A DNA stretch of 42,357 nucleotides. Origin: an uncultured Oscillospiraceae bacterium. GTDB taxonomy: Bacteria > Bacillota > Clostridia > Oscillospirales > Acutalibacteraceae. The stretch spans positions 1-42,357 of the forward strand of contig UQFL01000010.1 in the NCBI GenBank assembly GCA_900540305.1, in the 5' to 3' direction. The notes under the pieces were generated by a model. The model saw only the letters and a list, made by a program, of their open reading frames with translations. It ran no database searches and was not told the DNA's origin. Positions 23,674 to 33,800 of this stretch are shown here, in pieces. The position numbers were made by a program, and so were the translations under genes. The first letter of the stretch is position 1; the number at the start of each line of letters is the position of its first letter.

Positions 23674-26625
23674 TTAAGTTTCAGACACTTTTATTACATA
23701 ATCAAAAGCTTTATTGTCCGTTACCAACATTTTGAAAAGTCTATGTCCTATTTCTGTTTTCAAATTAGTTCTTTCGTTTAACCATCTTCTAATATCTTCT
23801 TCAGAAAATTTTTCTGGGTATTCACAACAATATTCGCAAAAAGTATAAACTGTTTGCAGCAAGTTTAAATCTCTTGCTGCTCTTGCATTAATATTTAATC
23901 CATTATAATATCCAGTCCATACATTATAATAGTAAGTCAAATTGGCTATATCAGGATAAGTACCTTTTAAAAATAATTTTCTCAACTCTTCGCATTGAAC
24001 CTTTAGTTCTTTTTGCGGTTCGTTAAGTCTGATTTTTTGATCTCCAAGAACAGATTCGGCTAGATCGTGAATCAGAATCATATCTAAAATTTCTTTTTTG
24101 TTATAATTTTCAGCCTCATACTCATCAGGTAAGAAAAACATCGCCATAAGCCATGTATTGAAGGTGTGCTCAGAAACGCTTTCCGGATCTTCTATTTCAC
24201 GATCGACCCACTGAATTCTTTTGACTTTTCTAAGATTCTTATATCTATTATATAAAGATGGAGCTATATCAAAAATATCATTCTCTAAATACTGTTTAAA
24301 ATCCTCATGGATACTCATAAAATAAGCTATAAGCTTGCCCGAAATAACATTTTGAGGTCTAGTTTGATATATACTCAAATATTCGCATGCATTCTTTATA
24401 TAAGATTTGATATCATATCTTAAGACTCCACTGCTGCTTTGCATTCTAAACTGAAGCATTGTCAGAAGAGTAACCAAATCATTTTCTACAAAAGAACTTT
24501 TGTTACCATTCAATACAGATTCAATTCTTCCATTGAGTATTCTTATAACCTGTTCTCCCAAACGAGGATCGCTATCAAAACAATAAGCATCGTGTGCCGC
24601 TATTTGATAGTCGTCCCCATAATACTCTATTGTAGCCCCCCTGTTAATAGAGTTTGCAATATCATTGGTTACAACAATACATAAATATTCGTCTAATATA
24701 GTTGCTTGTCCTTGATGAAGCAACCCATTGCATACAGCTCTAAACAAAAAATGATTATCACAATTTTCCTGAGTATTTTTATTATTAGTTTTTACAATTG
24801 GTTTAAGCCTATTGAATTCTTCTAACAAAAATCTCGTTGTTTCACTTGAAATCGACTTATATGTAATTCTTCCAAGCCAATATGCACCATTACTTCTTTG
24901 ATGCACATCAAAAACATCATAATTAGATAAAACAAACTCTGAAATCATTTCCTGCAATAAGTAGTTGTCATTCATATAAGAATCAACAAATTGATTACTC
25001 ATAGATGTGAGAACTGTGCCGAAAAACGAAAAATCTTCATTGTTTTTGAAATTTTCGATTTTTTTTATAAAATAATATGAAATTAGGAATTCAAGAAAAG
25101 AGCTGTGTTTATGAGGTAACGACCAAACAGAACCGCTATATTCAATATTATTAACATTGTAGGACTCGTTAAATACATACTCAAACAGTTCTTCAGAAAC
25201 CCTTGTAAGTTTTTCTTCGTCCCCAAACAATTCAGAAAGTGCCAACTTTTCATACATATCATATAACCGTATTTCAGAAAAGTCGTAAGATGAAATCATC
25301 TCCTTAATAACAAGTCTTATAAGAAATATGTCAACTGTAGTAAACCTCATATTTTTCAAAGTTTTATAAACAGAATCACTATCGATTTCATAATTATACA
25401 TTTTTATTATAGAGTTAATTATTTTCTTACATGACAACTCATCTTCCAAAGGAACAGGTTTCGTAGATATAATATATCCATTTCCATCGCCTACTATAGG
25501 AATAACTCTTTTTAAACGCGCTCTGTTTTTTATTAAGCCAACATCCACAGTCGTTATCCTATTGAATTTTCCAAACTTTTTCCAAAGCTCCAAAATAACA
25601 TTTTCCGGAGTTATTTTTGAAACTATATGCTCTCTAACCGCCTCAATAAATAAAACCGGCTTAACATCTTTGTTTTCTTCAAGATAATCAAAATATTCTA
25701 AAAATTCTTTAGACAATATATCTTTTATCTGAGAATAAACATCTGACTTATTATATGGAAGCTTTTCAAAATAGCTTGAAGAAACATAATATGGAAGATA
25801 ATCAGTTTTACCATTTTTGAAATCATCAAGCATTTTATAAAAAATTAACTGTAAAAGCATATTTTTTGCGGAGCCCGGAGCGCCTTTTACAGATATATTA
25901 GCCGCTCTAACATTTTCCAACTCATTTTTTAAAGTCTCTACTAAACTACCTTCAGAAGGAAGTAATTTATTATGCTTGAAACAAATCATAGTGCTAGAAA
26001 AAAGTGTTTCAGCCAGAATTTTGAAACTATTATATGATTCATCGTCACATATTTTCTCATACAAATTATATGGAAACTTTCTGCTTTTTTCTATAATCAC
26101 ATTAACAATTTCAGACCGATTCAATGATTTAGGATGTTCAGTTTTTGCTGATTCAGTAGTAGATTTAAAAATGTTTTCTACGGGCTCTTTATTTTCTTCA
26201 TTTTTTGAAATAATATTCGGTACCTTACTGGCTAAAACTTCATTAATAGTTGTTTTTAGCAAATTCAGTCCTGAATTAAAATCTAAATGTGCCTCTATCC
26301 AGTGCTTTCTTCCTAAAAAATATAAATACTCATCAGTAAATTCAAAATTCTGCAATTTAAACGGAATAATAACTTTTTTGCTATCAAAAGCAATGCTTAC
26401 TTCATTACTAACATGTCCAGAAGCATTAGTGTTTTCAGAAGCCAATAACACCAACACAGAACATGTTTTAATCGCACTAACAATCTGAGTAGCATAATTA
26501 CTTCCCGCAACAACATTTCTAGGTGCCATCCAACAATTCATACCATTTTCTTCCAAATACTCGCAGACTTTAATTGCAACATCTGCCTCTCTTGATGAAT
26601 AGCTAATAAAGACTTCATGCTGCAT
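23674..26625 (-). CDS. TIR - degenerate P-loop - HD (5'-nucleotidase-like) protein
   Basis: A 983-residue protein, cytoplasmic by sequence. The N-terminal TIR (residues 1-125) is a paralogue of the neighbour's: HEVFISYSSREAD, NCWMAP, and SNEVSIAF with the candidate catalytic E, although the usual W of the SxW motif is replaced. Near residue 245 GAPGSAKN resembles Walker A but lacks the second glycine and the Ser/Thr, so nucleotide hydrolysis is doubtful. The C-terminal ~190 residues hold an HD domain of the YfbR/HD_3 type: SEHTFNT near 817, the IHDLAESVLGDQ metal motif near 849 and a downstream ARDLNLLQ aspartate. The frame extends to 26673, but GGAGG lies 8 bases before the ATG at 26625, giving MQHEVF. 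It may produce or degrade a nucleotide signal; this is inference. Confidence 0.82.
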   Translation of the reverse strand: MQHEVFISYSSREADVAIKVCEYLEENGMNCWMAPRNVVAGSNYATQIVSAIKTCSVLVLLASENTNASGHVSNEVSIAFDSKKVIIPFKLQNFEFTDEYLYFLGRKHWIEAHLDFNSGLNLLKTTINEVLASKVPNIISKNEENKEPVENIFKSTTESAKTEHPKSLNRSEIVNVIIEKSRKFPYNLYEKICDDESYNSFKILAETLFSSTMICFKHNKLLPSEGSLVETLKNELENVRAANISVKGAPGSAKNMLLQLIFYKMLDDFKNGKTDYLPYYVSSSYFEKLPYNKSDVYSQIKDILSKEFLEYFDYLEENKDVKPVLFIEAVREHIVSKITPENVILELWKKFGKFNRITTVDVGLIKNRARLKRVIPIVGDGNGYIISTKPVPLEDELSCKKIINSIIKMYNYEIDSDSVYKTLKNMRFTTVDIFLIRLVIKEMISSYDFSEIRLYDMYEKLALSELFGDEEKLTRVSEELFEYVFNESYNVNNIEYSGSVWSLPHKHSSFLEFLISYYFIKKIENFKNNEDFSFFGTVLTSMSNQFVDSYMNDNYLLQEMISEFVLSNYDVFDVHQRSNGAYWLGRITYKSISSETTRFLLEEFNRLKPIVKTNNKNTQENCDNHFLFRAVCNGLLHQGQATILDEYLCIVVTNDIANSINRGATIEYYGDDYQIAAHDAYCFDSDPRLGEQVIRILNGRIESVLNGNKSSFVENDLVTLLTMLQFRMQSSSGVLRYDIKSYIKNACEYLSIYQTRPQNVISGKLIAYFMSIHEDFKQYLENDIFDIAPSLYNRYKNLRKVKRIQWVDREIEDPESVSEHTFNTWLMAMFFLPDEYEAENYNKKEILDMILIHDLAESVLGDQKIRLNEPQKELKVQCEELRKLFLKGTYPDIANLTYYYNVWTGYYNGLNINARAARDLNLLQTVYTFCEYCCEYPEKFSEEDIRRWLNERTNLKTEIGHRLFKMLVTDNKAFDYVIKVSET

Positions 26626-26641
26626 AATTCTATCCTCCATA

Positions 26642-28399
26642 TCAATCATCATCTTTCCTTTTTTCTTTTTCACTTAATTCATCGAAATTAACAAGACAAT
26701 TATGCGTTTTTGCTAAATCATCTCTTATATTAGAATAAGTATAACCTTCGGAACGCATATAAGCATTCCATCTTCTGTGTTCAAGCTTTCTTAACGCAAC
26801 ATTTTCTTGCTCAGTTCTTTGATTTGCCGTCTTATCAGCGCCCTTTATATTGCAAAGCAATTTCATTTTATGATGTATAACACTGGCAATCGAAGAACGA
26901 TAATTATATTCATAATTCCAAAATGAATCTTCATCTCCCCACTTTTTATGACGAGCAAGTGCCCAACTTTCAAGATCAGACTCCAAAACCACCTCTTCAC
27001 AATAAGAGGAATCCAAATCACCAATTATATTTAAATCGTATTTTTTGCCCTTGAAATTTGTTGCGCCATCAAGCGCTTTCTTCTTTTTATTATTATAAAC
27101 AACAGTCTGTATAAGAGGATGTAATCCCTTTTTTTCAAAAAGTTTTCTTAATTTGTAAGAAACTTTTATATTCAACTCATCATTACCTAGTGCAACAAAG
27201 ATGTAAGTTGCGTTGTCAACGGAAAGTATTTTTTCGTCGAAAATAGAATTATTAGCATCATACCCTGAAAAGATTTTTATACTATATTGAGCATCACCAT
27301 CATTATCAAATTTCCCATTATATTTATCATCAAGCAATTCGGGACATATAGATTTAAATTCATTTTCTGCATTGCAATTTATATCAAAAGAATTTATATA
27401 AACTCTGTAACCGTCCATTTGGCAAAACCAAGAAAGAGCTTTTGTCATTTCCTTTCCGTATTGACCCATGCCTATAATAAGAGCATTTATTCTTTTATAA
27501 CTTTCATACGGCAATGCATTTTCAAACAAGGCATATCCTTGGTTATAAAGATTCCTAAAAATAAGCATTTCCGTATCATTTTTTCTTCGAAGTTTCACTT
27601 TTCCTTTATTATAAGAACTCAATAATAATTCACTTTCTAACGAATCAGAGAAAAGGTAAATATGAGTATTATCTCTATTATTGTAATTATCAATCAAAGT
27701 AACACATTGTTCCAAATTCTCAGTGTCGTCCTGACCAATAATAAAAAACAACAATTTTCTCTTTTTACTATGTAATTTGTAATTAATTACCGTAATATCT
27801 TCCTTGAAACAAATAGAATTTAGTTTTTTTGCTTTTTCAAAAAGCTCATAACTTTCTTCCGTATTCTTCTTAAAAGTATCATTGAAAACTAATAAAATTT
27901 TTGAATTTTTGTTATACAAACTATTGGCTAAAGCAATTGACTTTTCGTTGAGCTCTGAAAACACATAAACATCAGTGTTATAATTAAACAGATATTTTTG
28001 ATACGCAAAAATATCCTTTAAAATTGATAAAACCACTCCAAAAGTCAATATGGGAGCAAGTACAAAAAGAATTGATGAAAAGAATGTATATGCTTCATAA
28101 ATATCTGTTTTCGGAATATAATCTGTAATTATTGTGAACTCACCATCAACGATGAACAATCGTATTGTATTGTGAACCGATAGCAGAAAGGTTTTTATCA
28201 ATCTCAATTTATCATTTCTAAATATTTCAGCATATATTGGAAAAAACACAAAAACTGCGGATGAAAAGACTGAAATTGCAAAACCATATAAAGCATTAAA
28301 ACTTTTCTTTCTTTTATTATTTTTCATATTAAAAATAGTTAAATACAATCCCATAATAAAAATTATAAGAGAAAAAGCAAAGCATAATTTATAAAACAT
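26642..28399 (-). CDS. Membrane protein with two RCK-type Rossmann domains and a C-terminal RyR domain
   Basis: A 585-residue protein. Three hydrophobic helices (about 1-24, 37-60 and 107-132) form an N-terminal membrane part; the loop between the second and third could be a pore or receptor loop, but it lacks a potassium-filter motif. Two TrkA-N/RCK-like Rossmann folds follow. The first (about 145-280) lacks a glycine motif; the second has IIGMGQYGKEM near residue 305, an intact GxGxxG. The C-terminus carries a ryanodine-receptor repeat: LEHRRWNAYMRSEGY ... KTHNCLVNFDELSEKEK. The frame opens at 28435, but GGAGGG lies 6 bases before the ATG at 28399. It sits between the transglutaminase and the TIR-HD gene. 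Likely a ligand-gated membrane effector or sensor; ion conduction is unproven. Confidence 0.78.
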   Translation of the reverse strand: MFYKLCFAFSLIIFIMGLYLTIFNMKNNKRKKSFNALYGFAISVFSSAVFVFFPIYAEIFRNDKLRLIKTFLLSVHNTIRLFIVDGEFTIITDYIPKTDIYEAYTFFSSILFVLAPILTFGVVLSILKDIFAYQKYLFNYNTDVYVFSELNEKSIALANSLYNKNSKILLVFNDTFKKNTEESYELFEKAKKLNSICFKEDITVINYKLHSKKRKLLFFIIGQDDTENLEQCVTLIDNYNNRDNTHIYLFSDSLESELLLSSYNKGKVKLRRKNDTEMLIFRNLYNQGYALFENALPYESYKRINALIIGMGQYGKEMTKALSWFCQMDGYRVYINSFDINCNAENEFKSICPELLDDKYNGKFDNDGDAQYSIKIFSGYDANNSIFDEKILSVDNATYIFVALGNDELNIKVSYKLRKLFEKKGLHPLIQTVVYNNKKKKALDGATNFKGKKYDLNIIGDLDSSYCEEVVLESDLESWALARHKKWGDEDSFWNYEYNYRSSIASVIHHKMKLLCNIKGADKTANQRTEQENVALRKLEHRRWNAYMRSEGYTYSNIRDDLAKTHNCLVNFDELSEKEKRKDDD

Positions 28400-28431
28400 A
28401 ATTAACCCTCCTGCTGCAAAACGGAAATTAA

Positions 28432-29730
28432 TCATTCAATTGTAATTTCAATTACATTAGTATCATCATATTTCGAATAGCTAATTTGTGTATCAAATTC
28501 AAATCCTTTCTTCATCAGCATTTCACGAAAAGAGTTATCACTATTTATATATTTTTCTGCCTGTATTGTAAGGTCGATTGTAGAAAATTTGATTTCTACC
28601 TGATCCTCACTGTTATTTAAGTAAAAATCTACAGCATTGCTAAATACATCTTCATTAATTTCACTTGCATATAGATTGTTACAGACATGATAGTTGTATT
28701 TTGTAGAAGTACAAACAGGAGCACTAACAGCGCTTTCGAGAGTTCTGCTTTTATACATTTCTTCATCCGTTATGCAGAAATAATTGTGATGAACCGCTTG
28801 ATTTACTCCCAAAGGATCGTCCCATGTTGTATCGACTTGATAGTATTCTCCATCAATCTCAATTATATTCCATGCATGAAGCACCCCATCGTTGCATGTA
28901 CCCACAACAACTGTACAAGGTATATTTAACATATCCATTAAATATTTATATGTTTTTGAATATCCGTTACAATTAGATTCATTTTTTAAAAGTAGACTGT
29001 AAATTGATGCACTGAAGCTCTCTTCTTTGCCAACAAACCAACTTACATCGTTTTTATATGTAGTATTTTCTACTATATAGTCATGCACCCACAGGGCTTT
29101 TTCATAGTCGCTTCCATCCGGCATAATTTTAATTATTTCTTCTGCCTTCTGCTTAATTTTCAAATTATATTTATCAATGTTACTTTCCTCACAATCACTC
29201 AATACGGAATAACTGTATTCAGTGCCGGAATTAGTAACTCTACAATTCACCAACAATCCTCCATTTGTCCAAAAAAGTTCTGGATGATCTGTCAGTACAA
29301 ATAAACTTAACATATTAACAAAAATATTGCTTAACTCATCACTTCTCTCTTCGCTATATTCTCTATCATCTATATATACAAATTCTGTACGATTTTTTGT
29401 TGCCTCATATAACTGATCATATATCTCTTTTCCTTTATCATTTAAATTATCTCTTCTAGTTAATTCATGATTATCTTCAATTAAATCATAAATACTGGCT
29501 AAATTCTCTTGACTTATAATCTCGTCTTCAATCTCATTATTAACAATGCTTTGAGTGGTTGTATTTTCACCTTCACCAACGCTTTCGTTTCCTCCATCAG
29601 AATAAAAAGCAACTGCAAATAATGATAAAATGCTGAAAAGAAAAATAGCAATAAAAATTGCAATTGCTAACACGACCTGACTTTTAACAGCGCTATCAAT
29701 ATTATATTTTTTAATATTAAAATTCTTCAT
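28432..29730 (-). CDS. Membrane-anchored transglutaminase-like protein
   Basis: A 432-residue protein with a short basic N-terminus, one transmembrane helix (about 17-40) and an acidic, Ser/Thr-rich stalk, so its body is extracellular. The transglutaminase/protease-like triad is complete: C in ESNCNGYSKTYKYL (about 251), H in VLHAWNIIEIDGEYY (about 282) and D in VDTTWDDP (about 298). Such domains act as cysteine proteases or cross-linking enzymes at the cell surface. A further ~90 residues of unclear fold follow. The frame opens at a TTG at 29742, but the ATG at 29730, 7 bases after GGTG, is the more credible start. It is the first gene after the 28-nt palindrome and may begin its own transcript. 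Confidence 0.82.
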   Translation of the reverse strand: MKNFNIKKYNIDSAVKSQVVLAIAIFIAIFLFSILSLFAVAFYSDGGNESVGEGENTTTQSIVNNEIEDEIISQENLASIYDLIEDNHELTRRDNLNDKGKEIYDQLYEATKNRTEFVYIDDREYSEERSDELSNIFVNMLSLFVLTDHPELFWTNGGLLVNCRVTNSGTEYSYSVLSDCEESNIDKYNLKIKQKAEEIIKIMPDGSDYEKALWVHDYIVENTTYKNDVSWFVGKEESFSASIYSLLLKNESNCNGYSKTYKYLMDMLNIPCTVVVGTCNDGVLHAWNIIEIDGEYYQVDTTWDDPLGVNQAVHHNYFCITDEEMYKSRTLESAVSAPVCTSTKYNYHVCNNLYASEINEDVFSNAVDFYLNNSEDQVEIKFSTIDLTIQAEKYINSDNSFREMLMKKGFEFDTQISYSKYDDTNVIEITIE

Positions 29731-29753
29731 AAACAACACCAAAATAAATTTAT

Positions 29754-29781
29754 AAAGGGCGAATATTAATATTCGCCCTTT
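29754..29781 (-). terminator. Perfect 28-nt palindrome, probable terminator or attenuator inside the cluster
   Basis: AAAGGGCGAATATT is followed immediately by its exact reverse complement. On the minus strand it lies 6 bp after the metalloprotease stop and is followed by TATAAATTTATTTT. It separates the vWA-to-metalloprotease genes from the transglutaminase-to-TIR genes. The perfect symmetry with no loop also fits a protein-binding site. Confidence 0.7.
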
Positions 29782-29787
29782 AACTAA

Positions 29788-30885
29788 CTAGATATCATGA
29801 AGGGGGGAATCAACATCGTAAAATGGCGTTTTTATATCTATATTAACACCCTTAGATAAATCATATTCAGCCAAATACAATTTCAATCCAATTCCGTATT
29901 CGTCGTCACGCATAAGAGTAGCGCACAGTTCTCTATATGCTCGTTCAGGCTCGTTTATAAAATACAAATATTGAATTTCCACCCACTTTGCCATACCCTC
30001 GTAAATACAAAGTTCCATTTTTTTGCCGTATTTTCTAATGATTGCCTTTTTATCCCAATTTACATATTGCCATATATGAGTCAACTCATGAGCAATAGTA
30101 GCAACTGCATTAAGGTAAGGTGACTGGTTTTCTACATATAATCTATAAATCCCATGTTCATTTATAGCAACACCTAAAACCCTTCCATCAAATCCAGGTG
30201 AGGGAGTAAATTTTATATTCAATTTTCTTGAAAGTTTTCTTGCATCCATTGTTTTAACATCAATAGACGCAAGTATTTTAATTCCAAACATATTCTCAAT
30301 GTTCTGTCTAACTTCTACAAATGTACATTTGAACTCTTCAAGACTATTTAAAACAGTTCTTGAACACTCGTTACAGCGTTCCCTTCCGTCTGAAATAATC
30401 TCATATTCCACACCGGTTAACTCTGCTCCGCAGAAGTCACAATACCTACAATTTTCCTTATGAGGATCATATACTTGTTCAAGAAGAGAAGATTCTAAAA
30501 CTCGCTCCCTTGCTTGTGTTAGATAATTGTTATCAAAACCACAAGATTGTAAATACTTAAAGGTATCCGAAACGGAAACAATATCCAAATCATGGTCAAA
30601 ACCATATCGCAAATACTGTCTATTAATATAAGGTGACTCTATATATTCAATTTGTTTATCTTCATCTTGCTCAAGCTCTTTTGGAGCATATGTTTCAGAA
30701 GAATCATTTTCCGGAGAAGATGTTTCTTCGTCTGCTTCAACATTTTCTTTGTCATCAGAAGAAGATGATATTTCTTCTATACCATCTTCCGTATACAAAT
30801 TATCATCCAAAGGCAAAAGAGATTTCTCCGCTTCTTTATCGTTACCATTTTTATCCTCAGGAGAGAAGATTTTTTCTTCACTCAT
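29788..30885 (-). CDS. LIM-like zinc finger / DA1-like HExxH metalloprotease
   Basis: A 365-residue soluble protein. Residues 1-90 are acidic and low in complexity. A cysteine cluster near 143-175 (CRYCDFCGAEL, then CNECSRT) has the C-x2-C-x17-C-x2-C spacing of a LIM-like or treble-clef zinc site. The C-terminal half is a zincin: HELTHIWQ near 263 with the HExxH helix, and YEGMAKWVE near 294 supplying the likely third ligand glutamate. HELTHxW ... EG is the arrangement of DA1-family peptidases, which in plants follow a LIM domain. The frame opens at a GTG at 30891, but the ATG at 30885, 10 bases after GAGGAG, fits better. It overlaps the upstream gene by 8 bases. It probably processes a cluster partner; the substrate is unknown. 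Confidence 0.78.
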   Translation of the reverse strand: MSEEKIFSPEDKNGNDKEAEKSLLPLDDNLYTEDGIEEISSSSDDKENVEADEETSSPENDSSETYAPKELEQDEDKQIEYIESPYINRQYLRYGFDHDLDIVSVSDTFKYLQSCGFDNNYLTQARERVLESSLLEQVYDPHKENCRYCDFCGAELTGVEYEIISDGRERCNECSRTVLNSLEEFKCTFVEVRQNIENMFGIKILASIDVKTMDARKLSRKLNIKFTPSPGFDGRVLGVAINEHGIYRLYVENQSPYLNAVATIAHELTHIWQYVNWDKKAIIRKYGKKMELCIYEGMAKWVEIQYLYFINEPERAYRELCATLMRDDEYGIGLKLYLAEYDLSKGVNIDIKTPFYDVDSPLHDI

Positions 30886-33800
30886 CTGCACTCATCTCCT
30901 CTTTTTCACTCGGTTCAGCATGATCCTCATCAGAAATTTGTGTTATTGTTTCATCATCAACCGAAGAATCGATTACATCACAACTTTCACTCTCATCGGA
31001 GCTTTTTACAGAATCGTCAGGCTCACCATGATCATTTATGGGTTCTTTCTGTTTAACTTTCTTCTTGACGATTTTATGCAAGAATTTTACAATTGCATTT
31101 TCTTTCTTTTTTTCTGAAGGTGTAATTTTTTTTGTATCGTTAACAAGTTTTTCGGGCACTTTAACAATATCTTTTTTCACACAAATGGGAAACAAAGCTG
31201 ATTCATACCATTTCAGGTAATCAGTAACTATCTCAAGAAATCTTTTTAAATTGCGCTCGATTGAAGATATCAATCCTAAATCTAAAACGCTGTCTTCAAG
31301 AATAAAAATGCAATCATCGTGTCCATCAAAGTCAACGTTATAGATGAGACCTTCGGGAGCACCTTCAACATCTGATGTTTTAGTTACCGCACATATATAA
31401 TCATTATTTTCCGGATAAACTGTTTTGAACATCTCATTAAGAACAATACATATTGTTGCTCTTATCTTTTCACTTGTTCCAGGGAATTGAATTTTAAGTG
31501 CTACCTTACCAGAATAAAGTCTATCTGGAATATTACTGATTTCTCGTCTAAGTGCATTACATATATTTCCATAATCTTTCATTAAGAGATACCCATCAGT
31601 GGAAACACGGAAAGACGCTATTCCGCGTTCAACAACTATAGTTCCTATTGTTTTTCTTCCTCCGATGACATCTTCAACCTCGAAATCAGTTATTGAATAA
31701 TTTCTTAATTGCCTGTAATATTCACGACAGTCTATACTATCGGCAGCTCTTTTTACAACAACTCCCTTTTCACCTTCAATAAACAATATTTCATAATATT
31801 TACCATTAAGAACTATATGCTGCCCAGGAAGATGTGACTGATAAACATGTCCTAACAATTTTGCATCCAAATAATATTTTTCAGATTTCTCATCCTCTAA
31901 TACATAATAAGCGCATTTGAGTGATTTTGTTGTTTCATTTACAAAATCATCATTGTTTATGTAGTAAAGATCATCATGCTCTTCAATCAAAGTTGTGTCT
32001 GTAACTATATATTTGGCGCATTCATTATGGAAATATTTATTAACTAAACTGAATACCGCACACTTTATTTCGTATTTTGAATGTATTTTATTTACATCTA
32101 CACTTTTCACATATCTTAGAAAATTGAGCAAATCCTCGTTAGAAACAGGGCTTACAGAAAGCTTCATAAGAAGCTCAATAACAATGTTTCTTTCCGTCCT
32201 TGAATAATCAGGACAAAATTCTGGAATTGCTTTTGGGTCAGCTTCAAATAATCCAGGATTATATTCCATGTAGTCTCTTAGTAGATAATTTTGGGAAACT
32301 ACATTTACAAAAGACTCCTGTCTACCTCTAGTTGAAAACTGTCGAGCAATTTCAAACATATTGCAAAATTCATCCTCAACAACAACATACTTATAATCGC
32401 TCTTTTTAACAGACCATAAATTGTTATTATACTTCATTCTTTTTGCGAGTTCTTCTTGTTTCGGATTAAGTGATGCATATTTACACAAGGATGAATAATA
32501 TTGCTCTGAAATCCATTTCATGTCCACTACAGGAAATTTTTTATAAGAATACCATTCGGAAAAATTAATTTGATTACGAATTCCGGCAATCATCAACTCT
32601 GTACCTACACCCAAGTATCTTGAAACATTAGGAAATAATCTATGGGACAGTTGACTGCCATCAGCGGTCCAAAGCATATATGAAAATCTATTATGTTCTT
32701 TGTTAGTAGCAGATACTTCTTTTATACTTGTCCGTATGATATGAGAAATAGTATCAACAAGGCCATCATTATTTTTATCTATTACATAATAGGTAGCATT
32801 ATTTCTTACCTTTGAAATATATAGAGCAATAGACATTTGCGATGTGCTAACAAATTGCGATGGTTCTATCAATACTACTTCTGAAACACACCTGAGAAAA
32901 GGTAAGTTTTTAGAAACAATTTCATTATTAAAAATATCACAAGAAGAAACTACTCCAACATCACCATCAAACAGATTATCACAATTTAGCTTTCCAACGC
33001 TCCACATATTTTCTACGCAAATAACATTTGCAAACGAATCATTAATCCAGTTAATTACATCATCATCTATACCGTTTCTCCCAAGAATGAATAATATCTT
33101 ATTACCTTTGGTAGCCGCCCTATTAAGCGGTAAAAATATATAATCTGAATAATCCGTATAAAAAGGATTTGCAAACAATATACTTTCGCCGTTCATAAGA
33201 CGATATGTGGCGTCTACCAACCCTTCATCCAATTGCACTCCTTCTTCACTTTTTCTTTTAAAATAGAGATTTGCAATACGAGCTTCTTGTATATCGATAT
33301 TCTCATATTTTTTTACAATTTCACTATTATTATGCGCATGTTGAAACTTTGGAAGTTCTGTATCCTGAACAATTACTCTATCCCCAAATACAGTTGTAAG
33401 ATATTTTCTCAATCGATAATAATTAACTATTTTGAAACTACTTCCGCCATCCCCTCCAACATCATCTGCAAATTCAGCTTCTGTTTTTCCTCCAAGAAAA
33501 AATACAATCTCTCCAAGTATAATTACAAGTGCAAAAGGATAAAACACTGCAAGAAAGCCCTGCCAATCAGGATATAGCTTGCATAATACCAAAAGAAGCG
33601 TGGATATGATTGTAACTATAACGAAATACACGCCCATTAGTATTTTTAGCGAATAACACTTTAATTTCAAAACATATGCCCTTCTGGCATCGCTCCATTC
33701 GTAGCATAAAGCCGATGTTGAATTAAATAATGTTTCGTTTTTCCATATAGACGCAAAAACAGGCAATAGTATTTTTTTAGAAATCATAAATACAGCAAGC

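Noticed and set aside
28140..28200. Potassium-channel pore loop in the RyR protein
   Set aside because: The loop between helices two and three has no TVGYG-like filter, so ion selectivity cannot be claimed.
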